Positions 32,543-40,117 of a stretch of 46,883 nucleotides of DNA are shown here, in pieces. The stretch covers positions 1 through 46,883 of the forward strand of contig JAHYJN010000019.1 of assembly GCA_019428905.1 (NCBI GenBank). The letters are read 5' to 3'. Both the position numbers and the translations under genes were made by a program. This DNA comes from Candidatus Brevefilum sp. (GTDB taxonomy: Bacteria > Chloroflexota > Anaerolineae > Anaerolineales > Anaerolineaceae). How positions within the stretch are numbered: position 1 is the first letter of the stretch; each line of letters opens with the position of its first letter. The notes beneath the pieces are model-generated. The model ran no database searches. It had not been told where the DNA came from and worked only from the letters and a program-made list of their open reading frames with translations.

Positions 32543-34192
32543 ATGAAGATCATCAAATTCAGTTTTCTGCTTGCCCTTGTCTCAGCGTTATTGATTGGCG
32601 TCCTTAGTCCCGGTGCCTTCATCAGCACAGCACCAGCTTATGGACAGGGACCTTATATTTATCATCTCCCCTTGTTTTTTAACCAAACATTAACTCCGGC
32701 GTCACCCAGCTATTATATGACCACGCTCAATAGTGGCTTTATCTATGACCTCGGGTGTGAACTTGGCACCCGGGACAAATATCAAAGTGGTGTCCAAGAC
32801 AACGTGGTTGTGTTGGCCTTTGGTTACCCGCGCTGCTTTGAAGGCGTGGGCTACGGCGCTAACCTTTTCGGTTACGGACCAGCTACATTAGAAGACATCC
32901 AAATAGCAGTCAAACATTTAGCAGCCGGGTATTACATCTGCACCGGTGATGATAATGACTCAAATCTCGTAATCGGTGTGGGCACCAGCAATTATCGGGG
33001 TGGCACTGAACCATGTGAAACAGAATCGAAAGCTGCAGACCATGGCACGGCCTGGTCAGGTATGGTGCGGCAAATTAACCAATGGCTGTTGGCTCAGGGC
33101 ATTTTCCACCAAGTGCAGGCGTTTGGCGCGAATGACATAGAATTGGGATGGAACAGCCCCACATGGTCGCGTGCCTGGCTGGCTGGTTTTGAAAAAGTCA
33201 GCGGCAATGTCATGCTCCATTTTGGCGATGCTGCCGGATGTCCCTATGAAGATAAACCCCAGTGGTCTTGCGGTACATCATCCTTTCCACAATGGACCGT
33301 GGAAGATGTCTGGTTTGTGTCTTACGGCTCACCCTCAGCCCTGCCACTGCCCTTGATCTACCTGACAACCGGGGTGCATGCCAAGCAGTGGGCTTATCTC
33401 AGCCAATATAGTGTGCAAAAGCATGGTTATCGGATGGATTTCACTGGCGTCTTCACCCAATGGTCTGCTTGCCAGCAATTTGGCAATTGCGCCTTCATCG
33501 ACAACACCCCGGACCAAGCCTATTCCCAATTGAATTATGAACTCTATAAATTTACCACCACGGCCCAGGACTTACGCTGGAAAACGGACATCAGCTGGAT
33601 TCTGCAAAGTGAGCTCACCGCTGCTGGCATAAACCAGGATGATATCGAAGACATTCAAAGCACTCACCCAATGCAAACTAATGCCATTTCGCTAACCACA
33701 ACCCTGGAAACGCCTGGCCTGAGTCCCACGCTTTACAGTAGCATCGAATCTAAACGAATCGCCTTCCAAAGCATGGCCGATATGGCTGCCAGCTCAAAAA
33801 ATAACCCTGCCCCGAAAGAGAAACCGTTGGCCCTACCGCTGCCTCGATCAGGGGACCCGGTCTTCCAAACCGGGATCATTCAAAATGGAGAGTTCCCGGG
33901 TCGCCCTTATGGGGTCGACATCAGCAACGTCTGGCAGGCACCCACCACGGATGGCTATCTGCAGGTCGCAGCGGGCACCTCTCCGCTGAATCGACAGCAA
34001 GGGGCAGTCTACCTGGTTCTGGCAACACCGGATCGGCTCACCTTCCAGTCAGAACTGCTTTTGGCACCTGAAGGTTGCAGTGCTTTGACCATCACCCGTG
34101 AAGGGGAGCACCAGCTCTACCTTCAATCCGATAACGGGTGCCAATTGATGCTTGATTTACGGGATTTTTCACTGACTCAAAGCTTGCCGTAA
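32543..34192 (+). CDS. secreted protein of unknown function
   Basis: A 549-residue exported protein. The N-terminus KIIKFSFLLALVSALLIGVL is a signal peptide with probable cleavage after APAYG. The body is rich in Trp, Tyr and Gly and in paired Cys (for example GDAAGCPYED..WSCGTSS and SACQQFGNCAF), suggesting disulfides and extracytoplasmic folding. Blocks such as DHGTAWSGMVRQINQWL and LIYLTTGVHAKQWAYLSQYS look globular, but I do not recognise the family. The start at 32543 is preferred because GAGG precedes it and a clean signal peptide results. It begins only 4 bp after DUF6504, so it may be read through from the repair unit, which would be an odd partner. Confidence 0.7.
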   Translation: MKIIKFSFLLALVSALLIGVLSPGAFISTAPAYGQGPYIYHLPLFFNQTLTPASPSYYMTTLNSGFIYDLGCELGTRDKYQSGVQDNVVVLAFGYPRCFEGVGYGANLFGYGPATLEDIQIAVKHLAAGYYICTGDDNDSNLVIGVGTSNYRGGTEPCETESKAADHGTAWSGMVRQINQWLLAQGIFHQVQAFGANDIELGWNSPTWSRAWLAGFEKVSGNVMLHFGDAAGCPYEDKPQWSCGTSSFPQWTVEDVWFVSYGSPSALPLPLIYLTTGVHAKQWAYLSQYSVQKHGYRMDFTGVFTQWSACQQFGNCAFIDNTPDQAYSQLNYELYKFTTTAQDLRWKTDISWILQSELTAAGINQDDIEDIQSTHPMQTNAISLTTTLETPGLSPTLYSSIESKRIAFQSMADMAASSKNNPAPKEKPLALPLPRSGDPVFQTGIIQNGEFPGRPYGVDISNVWQAPTTDGYLQVAAGTSPLNRQQGAVYLVLATPDRLTFQSELLLAPEGCSALTITREGEHQLYLQSDNGCQLMLDLRDFSLTQSLP

Positions 34193-34236
34193 AAATAAAG
34201 CTTCTGTCTGTGAAGGAGATAAGCCTGAACGATTTC

Positions 34237-34322
34237 GGTACGCTTCGCCATGCGAGGACTAGGGCAGTGTGGGATGTTGGCAAAACCGCCACCCCACACG
34301 ATCTACCCTTCAGAGCCGTTAC
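34237..34322. mobile_element. MITE-like element copy D with 8-bp target duplication
   Basis: An 86-bp element related to that at 21718: the right end is CTACCCTTCAGAGCCGTTAC, and the core is an imperfect hairpin (TGTGGG..TGGC..GCCA..CCCACA). The same 8-mer ACGATTTC lies directly outside both ends (34229-34236 and 34323-34330). The left terminal repeat has diverged (GGTACGCTTCGC). Its right end contains the stop codon of the minus-strand RelA/SpoT-like gene. Confidence 0.78.
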
Positions 34323-36175
34323 ACGATTTCTACATTTGTCAGGTGAACCTCACAAGTCAGGAAGGCTTGCAGCAAATCGTTCTTCTTTTCCTCATCCATC
34401 CCTTTGATTACCCAGCGTAAGGTGAATGAGCCATCCTGGAAGGTGTTATTCACCGTCCGTTGGATATTTCCCCCAAATTTTGACACTAACCCAGCCAAAT
34501 TTGCCAGCACACCAGGTTTATTGGTTTGGCTTGGACCAATAATATTGATCGTCGTCCAGCCTAAAATTTCGCGCGAGATGCCAGCCTCTTCCAAGGCCTC
34601 TTCCACATCTGCCATCAGGATCGCGCCGCCGCCCAGGGCTGAATAAAGGTCATCCAGGCTGGCAGCCGCCAGTGAACTTAAAAGGTTTTCAAATTTCACC
34701 CGCTCCTGGATCTGGACATCCTCCAGGTCAACAATTCCCCGTTTGACCAGCAGCGGTTTTAACCTATTGCGCCCTAAAGCGGCTGTTTGTTTCAATGCTG
34801 CGGTAACCAACACTGACCGCAATAAGCGCGCAGTCGACAGGTTACAAAACTCCAGCCACTCCTGCGAGGGCACAATGCGGGCGCCTTGGGTGATCACCTC
34901 TACCACATCCCCGGGGTTGATGGGGTCGCTCAACGCCCGGGGTTCGTCGTTCACCTCCACCCGGTTGATTTTGTCCAACAAGTAATCCTGGATGGAAGCT
35001 ACAGCATCCAAAACCGTGGAACCATCCGGTAAAAAGCGTGTACCCCCAGTCGGCGTGAAGATCTGCACGGGCCTGTACTGCGTGATCGGTTTGCCGTTCT
35101 GCAGGGCATACACCACACCCCACAAATTCTCCCCCTCCATCTCCTCGGTGGCGATAGCCACCTCCACCGAGCCCCGGTCAGGGAACCAGGCGGTCACCTG
35201 CAGGGCACGATATCCATGCTGCGGGCTGGCAATATAATCATCAAAACGCCCCTGTTCGAGGTTCCGGTTGAACAGCCGGTTGACGCGTGACAGCAACCGG
35301 TAACACACTCGTTCATCCACATCATCCACCAGCATCCGAAAGCTGACTACATCATTCACATCCGAAAAATCGTCCAGGGAGGTCCGGCGATCACGCGCCA
35401 TACGGCGCAACTTCTGCCAAGCCTGCCAGTAGCCGTTGACAATGATGCGCACCTGGCCTGGGATGCCCTCTTCCACCATCACATCCCGCAGCTGGGACAA
35501 CATCCCGTTGATAAAATTCAGCTCAAGGCGCGGATCGCGGTCGATTTCGCCCCTGACAAAATTGTACGCTTCAGGTTCAGCATAGGGAAACGCCATATCC
35601 TCCAGCCAGCGCCGCCAGCGGTAGATATTCAAGATACCGGCCAACTTTCCATAGGCCCGGATCGCCTCGCTTGCTTTTTGTTTCTGCTTTTGCGGCGACA
35701 TGTGCTCCAAGGTCATGATATTGTGGCTTTTATCCGCCAGCTTGATAAGAAAAACCCCCGGGTCGCGAAATCTTGCGATCTTCCGGAGGGTTTCAAGTTC
35801 TCGTGAATGTCCGCCTCGAGGGTTGCTCATCTTCGTGACGCCGTCTACAAGGTAAGCGACGTGTTTTCCAAGCATACCCGGAAAATGCTCCTGGATCTGG
35901 GCAAGGCTGCCATCCTGGTCTTCAACCGCGTCATGCAGCAGCGCCGCAATCGTCCAGGCTTCGTTCTGCACCAGCCGATCGATAAACTCGGCGATCCAAA
36001 CACAATGGGTCTCAAAATAAGGTTCACCACTCAGCCGCAGTTGACCCCTGTGAAGTTGTTTCCCCAACTCGTAAGCCCTGGCAATTTCAGGCGTGCGCGG
36101 TTGAAAATCCCCCCTAAAGCTAAATTCATCCAAAATTTGCGGACGAATCTCACGAACGTACTCTACCTCAACCAT
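34319..36175 (-). CDS. RelA/SpoT-type protein: intact HD hydrolase, eroded synthetase, TGS and ACT
   Basis: A 618-residue long RSH protein. The HD hydrolase domain looks intact (ALLHDAVEDQD, KLADKSHNIMTL), consistent with (p)ppGpp breakdown. The synthetase domain keeps DVNDVVSFRMLV and DYIASPQ, but the substrate motifs are changed: the usual YQSLH is YRALQ, and the usual VEVQIRTEEMH is VEVAIATEEME. A TGS domain (VQIFTPTGGTRFLPDGSTVLDAV) and a C-terminal ACT domain (WTTINIIGPSQTNKPGVLANLAGL) follow. The ATG at 36175 after GAGGGACGG is preferred to a TTG at 36199. The stop codon comes from the MITE at 34237; without it the frame would continue 18 codons. Probably a hydrolase-biased enzyme. Confidence 0.85.
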   Translation of the reverse strand: MVEVEYVREIRPQILDEFSFRGDFQPRTPEIARAYELGKQLHRGQLRLSGEPYFETHCVWIAEFIDRLVQNEAWTIAALLHDAVEDQDGSLAQIQEHFPGMLGKHVAYLVDGVTKMSNPRGGHSRELETLRKIARFRDPGVFLIKLADKSHNIMTLEHMSPQKQKQKASEAIRAYGKLAGILNIYRWRRWLEDMAFPYAEPEAYNFVRGEIDRDPRLELNFINGMLSQLRDVMVEEGIPGQVRIIVNGYWQAWQKLRRMARDRRTSLDDFSDVNDVVSFRMLVDDVDERVCYRLLSRVNRLFNRNLEQGRFDDYIASPQHGYRALQVTAWFPDRGSVEVAIATEEMEGENLWGVVYALQNGKPITQYRPVQIFTPTGGTRFLPDGSTVLDAVASIQDYLLDKINRVEVNDEPRALSDPINPGDVVEVITQGARIVPSQEWLEFCNLSTARLLRSVLVTAALKQTAALGRNRLKPLLVKRGIVDLEDVQIQERVKFENLLSSLAAASLDDLYSALGGGAILMADVEEALEEAGISREILGWTTINIIGPSQTNKPGVLANLAGLVSKFGGNIQRTVNNTFQDGSFTLRWVIKGMDEEKKNDLLQAFLTCEVHLTNVEIV

Positions 36176-36324
36176 AACACCGTCCCTCAGAAAAAACAAG
36201 GGTCATCCATTACATTGATCACTGCGTTGGTGGGGTCCTGCAAGTTCAGAAGCCCGGCACATCTTTCGGCGTAAGTCAAACCGGGCTCCGGACGGCTGCC
36301 CAGAACCATAGCACTGTGCTATAA
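36176..36324 (-). promoter_or_regulatory. structured leader of the RelA/SpoT-like mRNA (candidate cis-regulatory RNA)
   Basis: The promoter at 36331-36359 predicts a leader of about 149 nt. It contains a strong stem AGCCCGG/CCGGGCT (36287-36281 with 36257-36251), enclosed by GGTTCTG/CAGGACC (36307-36301 with 36240-36234). A 15-bp palindrome ATAGCAC-T-GTGCTAT (36308-36322) lies at the predicted transcript start and could be an operator or a first hairpin. It does not match a riboswitch class that I recognise. Confidence 0.5.
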
Positions 36325-36330
36325 GTTCAG

Positions 36331-36359
36331 ATTATATCCGTTTTTGGGGGTTTTTTCAA
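36331..36359 (-). promoter_or_regulatory. strong sigma70 promoter for the RelA/SpoT-like gene
   Basis: On the minus strand, TTGAAA (36359-36354), a 17-bp spacer and a perfect TATAAT (36336-36331). Confidence 0.75.
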
Positions 36360-36425
36360 ACCAAATGGCTGGGTGAATTCTCCTAATTCTACCGGCATCA
36401 ATTGACTTAAATTTCATTTCCCCTC

Positions 36426-36454
36426 TTGAAATAGAACAAATATTCTATTATAAT
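36426..36454 (+). promoter_or_regulatory. leaderless promoter of the polymerase operon with LexA-like box in the spacer
   Basis: TTGAAA (36426-36431), a 17-bp spacer and TATAAT (36449-36454). The ATG at 36461 lies at the predicted start of transcription. The spacer is filled by TAGAACAAATATTCTA (36432-36447), an imperfect palindrome with a GAAC-N4-ATTC core, one base from the GAAC-N4-GTTC LexA pattern and 14/16 identical to the box before the radical SAM gene. Confidence 0.78.
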
Positions 36455-36460
36455 TAGAAC

Positions 36461-36865
36461 ATGTCATGGATCAAGCAAGTCTGGCGCTGGCTCAACCCCA
36501 CCAACCCAACCCGCTTACTGCTGCTGGAATTGGACCCGCTCCACGCGGTTTACCTGGCGCAAGTTGCCGCGGCCACCCACACCTCGCGCCAGCAGGCCGC
36601 GCAGGACCTGCTCAAAAACGCCCTGGTGGATCGCCAAATCGCCGAGGCGCACCTGGCACACTGGCGCGCGCTGACCCCCCGCCAGCAGCAGGTGGCCGCC
36701 CTGGCCTGCCTGAACTTCACCAACCGCCAGATCGCCGCCCGCCTGGGCATCTCACCCCAAACGGTCAAGGCCCACCTGCGTAACCTGCTGCAGCGTTTTG
36801 AGCTGCACGGCAAAGCCGAACTGCGCCAGGCCCTGGAAGATTGGGATTTCAGCGAGTGGGTCTGA
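36461..36865 (+). CDS. small regulator with LuxR-type helix-turn-helix
   Basis: A 134-residue protein. The C-terminal part is a LuxR/FixJ-type HTH: LTPRQQQVAAL, then NRQIAARLGISPQTVKAHLRN. The N-terminal 65 residues are helical (LDPLHAVYLAQVAAATHTSRQQAAQDLL, read in two pieces) and are not a receiver domain. It is the first gene of the polymerase operon and is translated from a leaderless mRNA. From here to about 40117 the sequence is visibly richer in G+C than its neighbours. A DNA-binding role is likely; whether it controls its own operon is not known. Confidence 0.8.
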   Translation: MSWIKQVWRWLNPTNPTRLLLLELDPLHAVYLAQVAAATHTSRQQAAQDLLKNALVDRQIAEAHLAHWRALTPRQQQVAALACLNFTNRQIAARLGISPQTVKAHLRNLLQRFELHGKAELRQALEDWDFSEWV

Positions 36866-36954
36866 GGTTAACCCACCCGGTTAACCCACATTTCACCCCC
36901 TTTTAACCCCGATTCAGCATAGACAGGGGTGGATGCCCGGCATAAGATAGGAAC

Positions 36955-37506
36955 ATGGATCAACGCATTATTACCTTTCCGATGCCCACAGCGGGCAAAA
37001 TATCCCTGGTGGTCGCCCCCCGGGCGGTGCTGGACCGGTTGACGTCCATGCTGGCCGCACTGGCGCTGCGCGGGCGCGTGCTGGTCGTTGACGGCGGCAA
37101 TTGCTTTGATGGCTATGCCCTGGCGCGTGCCCTGCGGGGGCAGACCCACGAAGTTGAGGCCGCGCTGAGGCAGGTCTGGCTCTCGCGCGCCTTCACCTGC
37201 TACCAGATGGTCGCCATGCTGGCCGAACTGCCCGTGGACGGGACGCCCGTGATCGTCCTGGATATGCTGTCCACCTTCCTGGACGAGAACGTCAACTTCA
37301 GCAAACGCCTGCGCTTGTTGGAGAGCAGCTTGAACCTGCTCAGGCGCATCAGCCAGGGCGCCCCTGTCGCCATCTGGGCCCGGGCCCGCACGAGCTCCGT
37401 CACCGCTGAAGACCAGCAGCTGCTGGCGCCCCTGCTGGAAACCGCGCGCGATGTCTGGGAGCTGCAAGCACCGGAAACGCCGGTGCACCAGCTGCCGTTA
37501 TTCTAA
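36955..37506 (+). CDS. inactivated RecA/RadA-like ATPase homologue (ImuA-like role possible)
   Basis: A 183-residue protein with the outline of a RecA/Rad51 core: a strand VLVVDGGNCFD like the RadA segment after Walker A, VWLSRAFTCYQM like the RadA ARAFN-HQ segment, and a Walker-B strand PVIVLDMLSTF. The Walker A motif is missing: where G-x4-GK-T should be there is VVAPRAVLDRL. It therefore probably does not hydrolyse ATP and may act as a RecA-interacting accessory factor. AGGAAC precedes the ATG; the gene starts 89 bp after the HTH gene and is followed 39 bp later by the small helical protein. Similar broken RecA-like proteins accompany mutagenic polymerases (ImuA). Confidence 0.65.
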   Translation: MDQRIITFPMPTAGKISLVVAPRAVLDRLTSMLAALALRGRVLVVDGGNCFDGYALARALRGQTHEVEAALRQVWLSRAFTCYQMVAMLAELPVDGTPVIVLDMLSTFLDENVNFSKRLRLLESSLNLLRRISQGAPVAIWARARTSSVTAEDQQLLAPLLETARDVWELQAPETPVHQLPLF

Positions 37507-37545
37507 CCGACCATACCCCAATCCACTTAGATCAAGGAGAACCCC

Positions 37546-37809
37546 ATGGGACGCACACTCCCCTCAGCCACCCAACTCATGCACCAGGAAGAAGCCGCAT
37601 TGGCCCGCTTCCGCCGCGCCCTGCGCCGGGGTGACCAGTTGATCTTTGATGACCTGTTCACCGCTGCGCAAAAACACATCTCAGCCGCCGCCTACGCCGC
37701 CCACGCCCTGCCCTTTGAGACCTTCCTGATGGCCATGCTCCTCGAGGAGCACAAACAGGTTATGCGCCTGCAGAAAATCGTTGAGGCGCTGGAGGAGATG
37801 CATGCCTGA
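37546..37809 (+). CDS. small helical protein of the polymerase operon
   Basis: An 87-residue, mostly helical protein with no recognised domain. It is Ala-rich and charged (EEAALARFRRALRRGDQL, AAQKHISAAAYAAHAL, EEHKQVMRLQKIVEALEEM). AAGGAGA lies well placed before the ATG. Its last codons overlap the polymerase start by 8 bp, and its own GGAGGAG codons act as the polymerase ribosome site. It is probably a subunit or adaptor for the polymerase, judging only from position. Confidence 0.75.
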   Translation: MGRTLPSATQLMHQEEAALARFRRALRRGDQLIFDDLFTAAQKHISAAAYAAHALPFETFLMAMLLEEHKQVMRLQKIVEALEEMHA

Positions 37810-40117
37810 GTTCAGCGGCTGGCTGCTCGACCTGTTTGAGGATCCGCGCGAAGGCCTGGTGTTGTATTTCATCGACGAAGCAGGGCCGCGCTGGCGGCTG
37901 AGACGCCCCTTCCCGGTCACCTTTTACGCCCTGGGGGAGGATGCCCAACTGCGTACCCTGTGGCAGCATCTCAGCGACCGGCCGGGCGAGATCACCCTCA
38001 GCCGGGCACGCCGCATGGACGTCTTCAAACGGGATGCAGTCACTGCCCTGGGAATCACGGTGGAAAACCCCTACCAGGCCAGGCAGGTCTTTCAGCAAAC
38101 CGCGGCCCGTTTCCCAAACCTAGAATATGCCGATGCCGATCTGCACATTTCCCTGCGCTTTGCAGCCGAGACGGGCGCCTTCCCCCTCGCCTACTGCCGC
38201 GTCGCAGCAGACCAGGACGGCCAACTGCAAGAGATCGAGGTGCTGGAGGGCGCCTGGACGCTGAAGACCCTCCCCATCCCGCTGCGGACCATGAGCCTGT
38301 CACCGGATGTCCCCCCCCACCATGCCCGCCCGCACCGCTTGATGGTCGAGATCGAAGGCGAAACCTACCAATTTGACCTGCACACCTGGCGAGCACTGCT
38401 GGTCAACCTGCGGGCGCTGATCCAGCGCTACGACCCCGACCTGCTGCTGACAGACTGGGGCGATACCTGGCTCCTGCCCCGCCTGCTCCAGCAGTCTGAG
38501 GCGCACCATATCCCCCTGGGATTGAACCGTGAGCCCGGCCGGGGGGTCAGCTGGCGCGAAGAACGCACCTACTTCTCCTACGGGCGGATCGTCTACCGCG
38601 GCCAGCAGATTCACCTGTTTGGCCGCTGCCATATCGACCGTCAGAACGCCGTGCTGTGGAACGACTACGCCCTCGAGGGCACGATTGAGGTCAGCCGGGT
38701 GACCGCCCTGCCCTTGCAGACCGCCGCCCGCGTTTCACCGGGCACCGGCATCTCATCCATCGAGATGCTGACCGCCCTGCGGGAGGGCATCCTGGTGCCC
38801 TGGCAAAAACAGCAGGCGGAAATGCTCAAACCGGCCGCAGACCTGTTCGCAGCCGACCAGGGCGGTCTGGTCTACCAGCCCAAGATCGGCGTTCACAAGA
38901 ATGTGGCAGAGATCGATTTCGTCTCCCTCTACCCAGCCATCATGGTGCATTTCAACATCTCACCCGAGACCATCCTGCCAGACCCCAACGCCGACAACCT
39001 GGTGCCCGCCCTCGGCTTGGCAATCGACACCAGCCAGGACGGCCTGATCCCCAAAGCGTTGCGCCCGCTGCTGGAGAAGCGGATTGAGATGAAAAAGCAC
39101 CTCGCCAGCACCCCAGCCTGGGACCCTTACCGCAAAAACTTCAAAAGCCGTTCGTCAGCGCTCAAATGGCTGCTGGTAACCTGTTTCGGCTACCTGGGCT
39201 ATAAGAATGCCCGTTTTGGGCGGATTGAGGCGCACCAGGCGGTGACAGCCTACGGGCGCGAGGCCCTCTTGAGCGCTAAAGAGGCCGCAGAGGACTTTGG
39301 ATTTGAGGTCATCCAACTCTATGTGGACGGGTTATGGGTGCGCCACCCCGACAAAACGCAGCCCGCCGATATCGAACCCCTGCTGCTAGAAATCCAGGCG
39401 CGCACCGGGTTGCCGATCTCACTCGATGGGATTTATCGCTGGGTGGTGTTCGTCGGGTCGCGCCAGAACAAAAAACGCCCGGTCGCCAACCGCTATTTTG
39501 GCGTCTTCCAGGATGGCTCAATCAAGGTGCGCGGCATCGACGCCCGCCGGCGCGACAGTACGCCCTTCGTGGCACAGGCCCAAATGCACTTGCTCGAACT
39601 GCTCGCCCGCGCAGAAGAGCCCGAGGCCGCGCTGCCAGAAGCGATTGCCTTCCTGCAAAACCGCCTCAGGGCCCTGCGCTCAGGGTCGGTCAAGCTGCCG
39701 GACCTTCTCGTCCGGCAGCAGCTGGGACGTAAAATGGAAGCCTACCGCACGCCCTCCCCTGCCGCGCGGGCTGTCCTGCAGCTCAACACGGTCGGCAAGG
39801 AGCTGCACCCTGGTCAGCGGGTCCCTTTTCTCTACACCCTCGGCAAGCCGGGCGTGTTTGCCTGGGACCTGCCCCACAAGCCCAACCCGCGCGCGGTGGA
39901 CGTAGCGCGCTACCAGCGCTTGCTCCTGCGGGCAGCGGGTATCGTCCTTGAATCCTGGGGGTTGGATGAGCGTAAACTGACCGAAAGGGTGCTCTCAGAC
40001 GCCAGCCAACTGTGTTTACCGGTTCCGCCCAAGAAGCACCCGGTCCAGCACCGCCGCAATATTCCAGGCGTCATCGACCCCGCGATGGATCGTGCCCTCA
40101 AAGGTCAGTCCCAGTAA
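37802..40117 (+). CDS. family-B DNA polymerase with altered motif C and degenerate exonuclease (PolB2-like)
   Basis: A 771-residue family-B polymerase. Motif A is DFVSLYP (from D372); motif B is K455-WLLVTCFGYLGY; motif C is LYVDGLWV, where the usual DTD has become YVD, so only one Asp (D509) remains. The N-terminal exonuclease domain appears dead: the Exo I block is VEIEG near 182-186, and the Exo II block GDTWLLP (220-226) lacks the Asn and Asp. Loss of proofreading plus an altered active site suggests a translesion or error-prone enzyme, or one that has lost activity. The ATG is chosen for its GGAGGAG and the 8-bp overlap with the small helical gene. Its last 102 bp overlap the convergent exonuclease gene. 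PolB2-type enzymes in archaea and some bacteria are, as I remember, encoded with similar partners. Confidence 0.85.
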   Translation: MPEFSGWLLDLFEDPREGLVLYFIDEAGPRWRLRRPFPVTFYALGEDAQLRTLWQHLSDRPGEITLSRARRMDVFKRDAVTALGITVENPYQARQVFQQTAARFPNLEYADADLHISLRFAAETGAFPLAYCRVAADQDGQLQEIEVLEGAWTLKTLPIPLRTMSLSPDVPPHHARPHRLMVEIEGETYQFDLHTWRALLVNLRALIQRYDPDLLLTDWGDTWLLPRLLQQSEAHHIPLGLNREPGRGVSWREERTYFSYGRIVYRGQQIHLFGRCHIDRQNAVLWNDYALEGTIEVSRVTALPLQTAARVSPGTGISSIEMLTALREGILVPWQKQQAEMLKPAADLFAADQGGLVYQPKIGVHKNVAEIDFVSLYPAIMVHFNISPETILPDPNADNLVPALGLAIDTSQDGLIPKALRPLLEKRIEMKKHLASTPAWDPYRKNFKSRSSALKWLLVTCFGYLGYKNARFGRIEAHQAVTAYGREALLSAKEAAEDFGFEVIQLYVDGLWVRHPDKTQPADIEPLLLEIQARTGLPISLDGIYRWVVFVGSRQNKKRPVANRYFGVFQDGSIKVRGIDARRRDSTPFVAQAQMHLLELLARAEEPEAALPEAIAFLQNRLRALRSGSVKLPDLLVRQQLGRKMEAYRTPSPAARAVLQLNTVGKELHPGQRVPFLYTLGKPGVFAWDLPHKPNPRAVDVARYQRLLLRAAGIVLESWGLDERKLTERVLSDASQLCLPVPPKKHPVQHRRNIPGVIDPAMDRALKGQSQ

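Noticed and set aside
36176-36324. Leader considered as a known riboswitch (SAM, TPP, cobalamin, c-di-GMP, ykkC/ppGpp)
   Set aside because: None of the conserved core sequences I know for these classes is present.
39334-39905. Long alternative frames inside the polymerase gene
   Set aside because: High G+C content produces open antisense and out-of-frame stretches; none has a domain or start signal.
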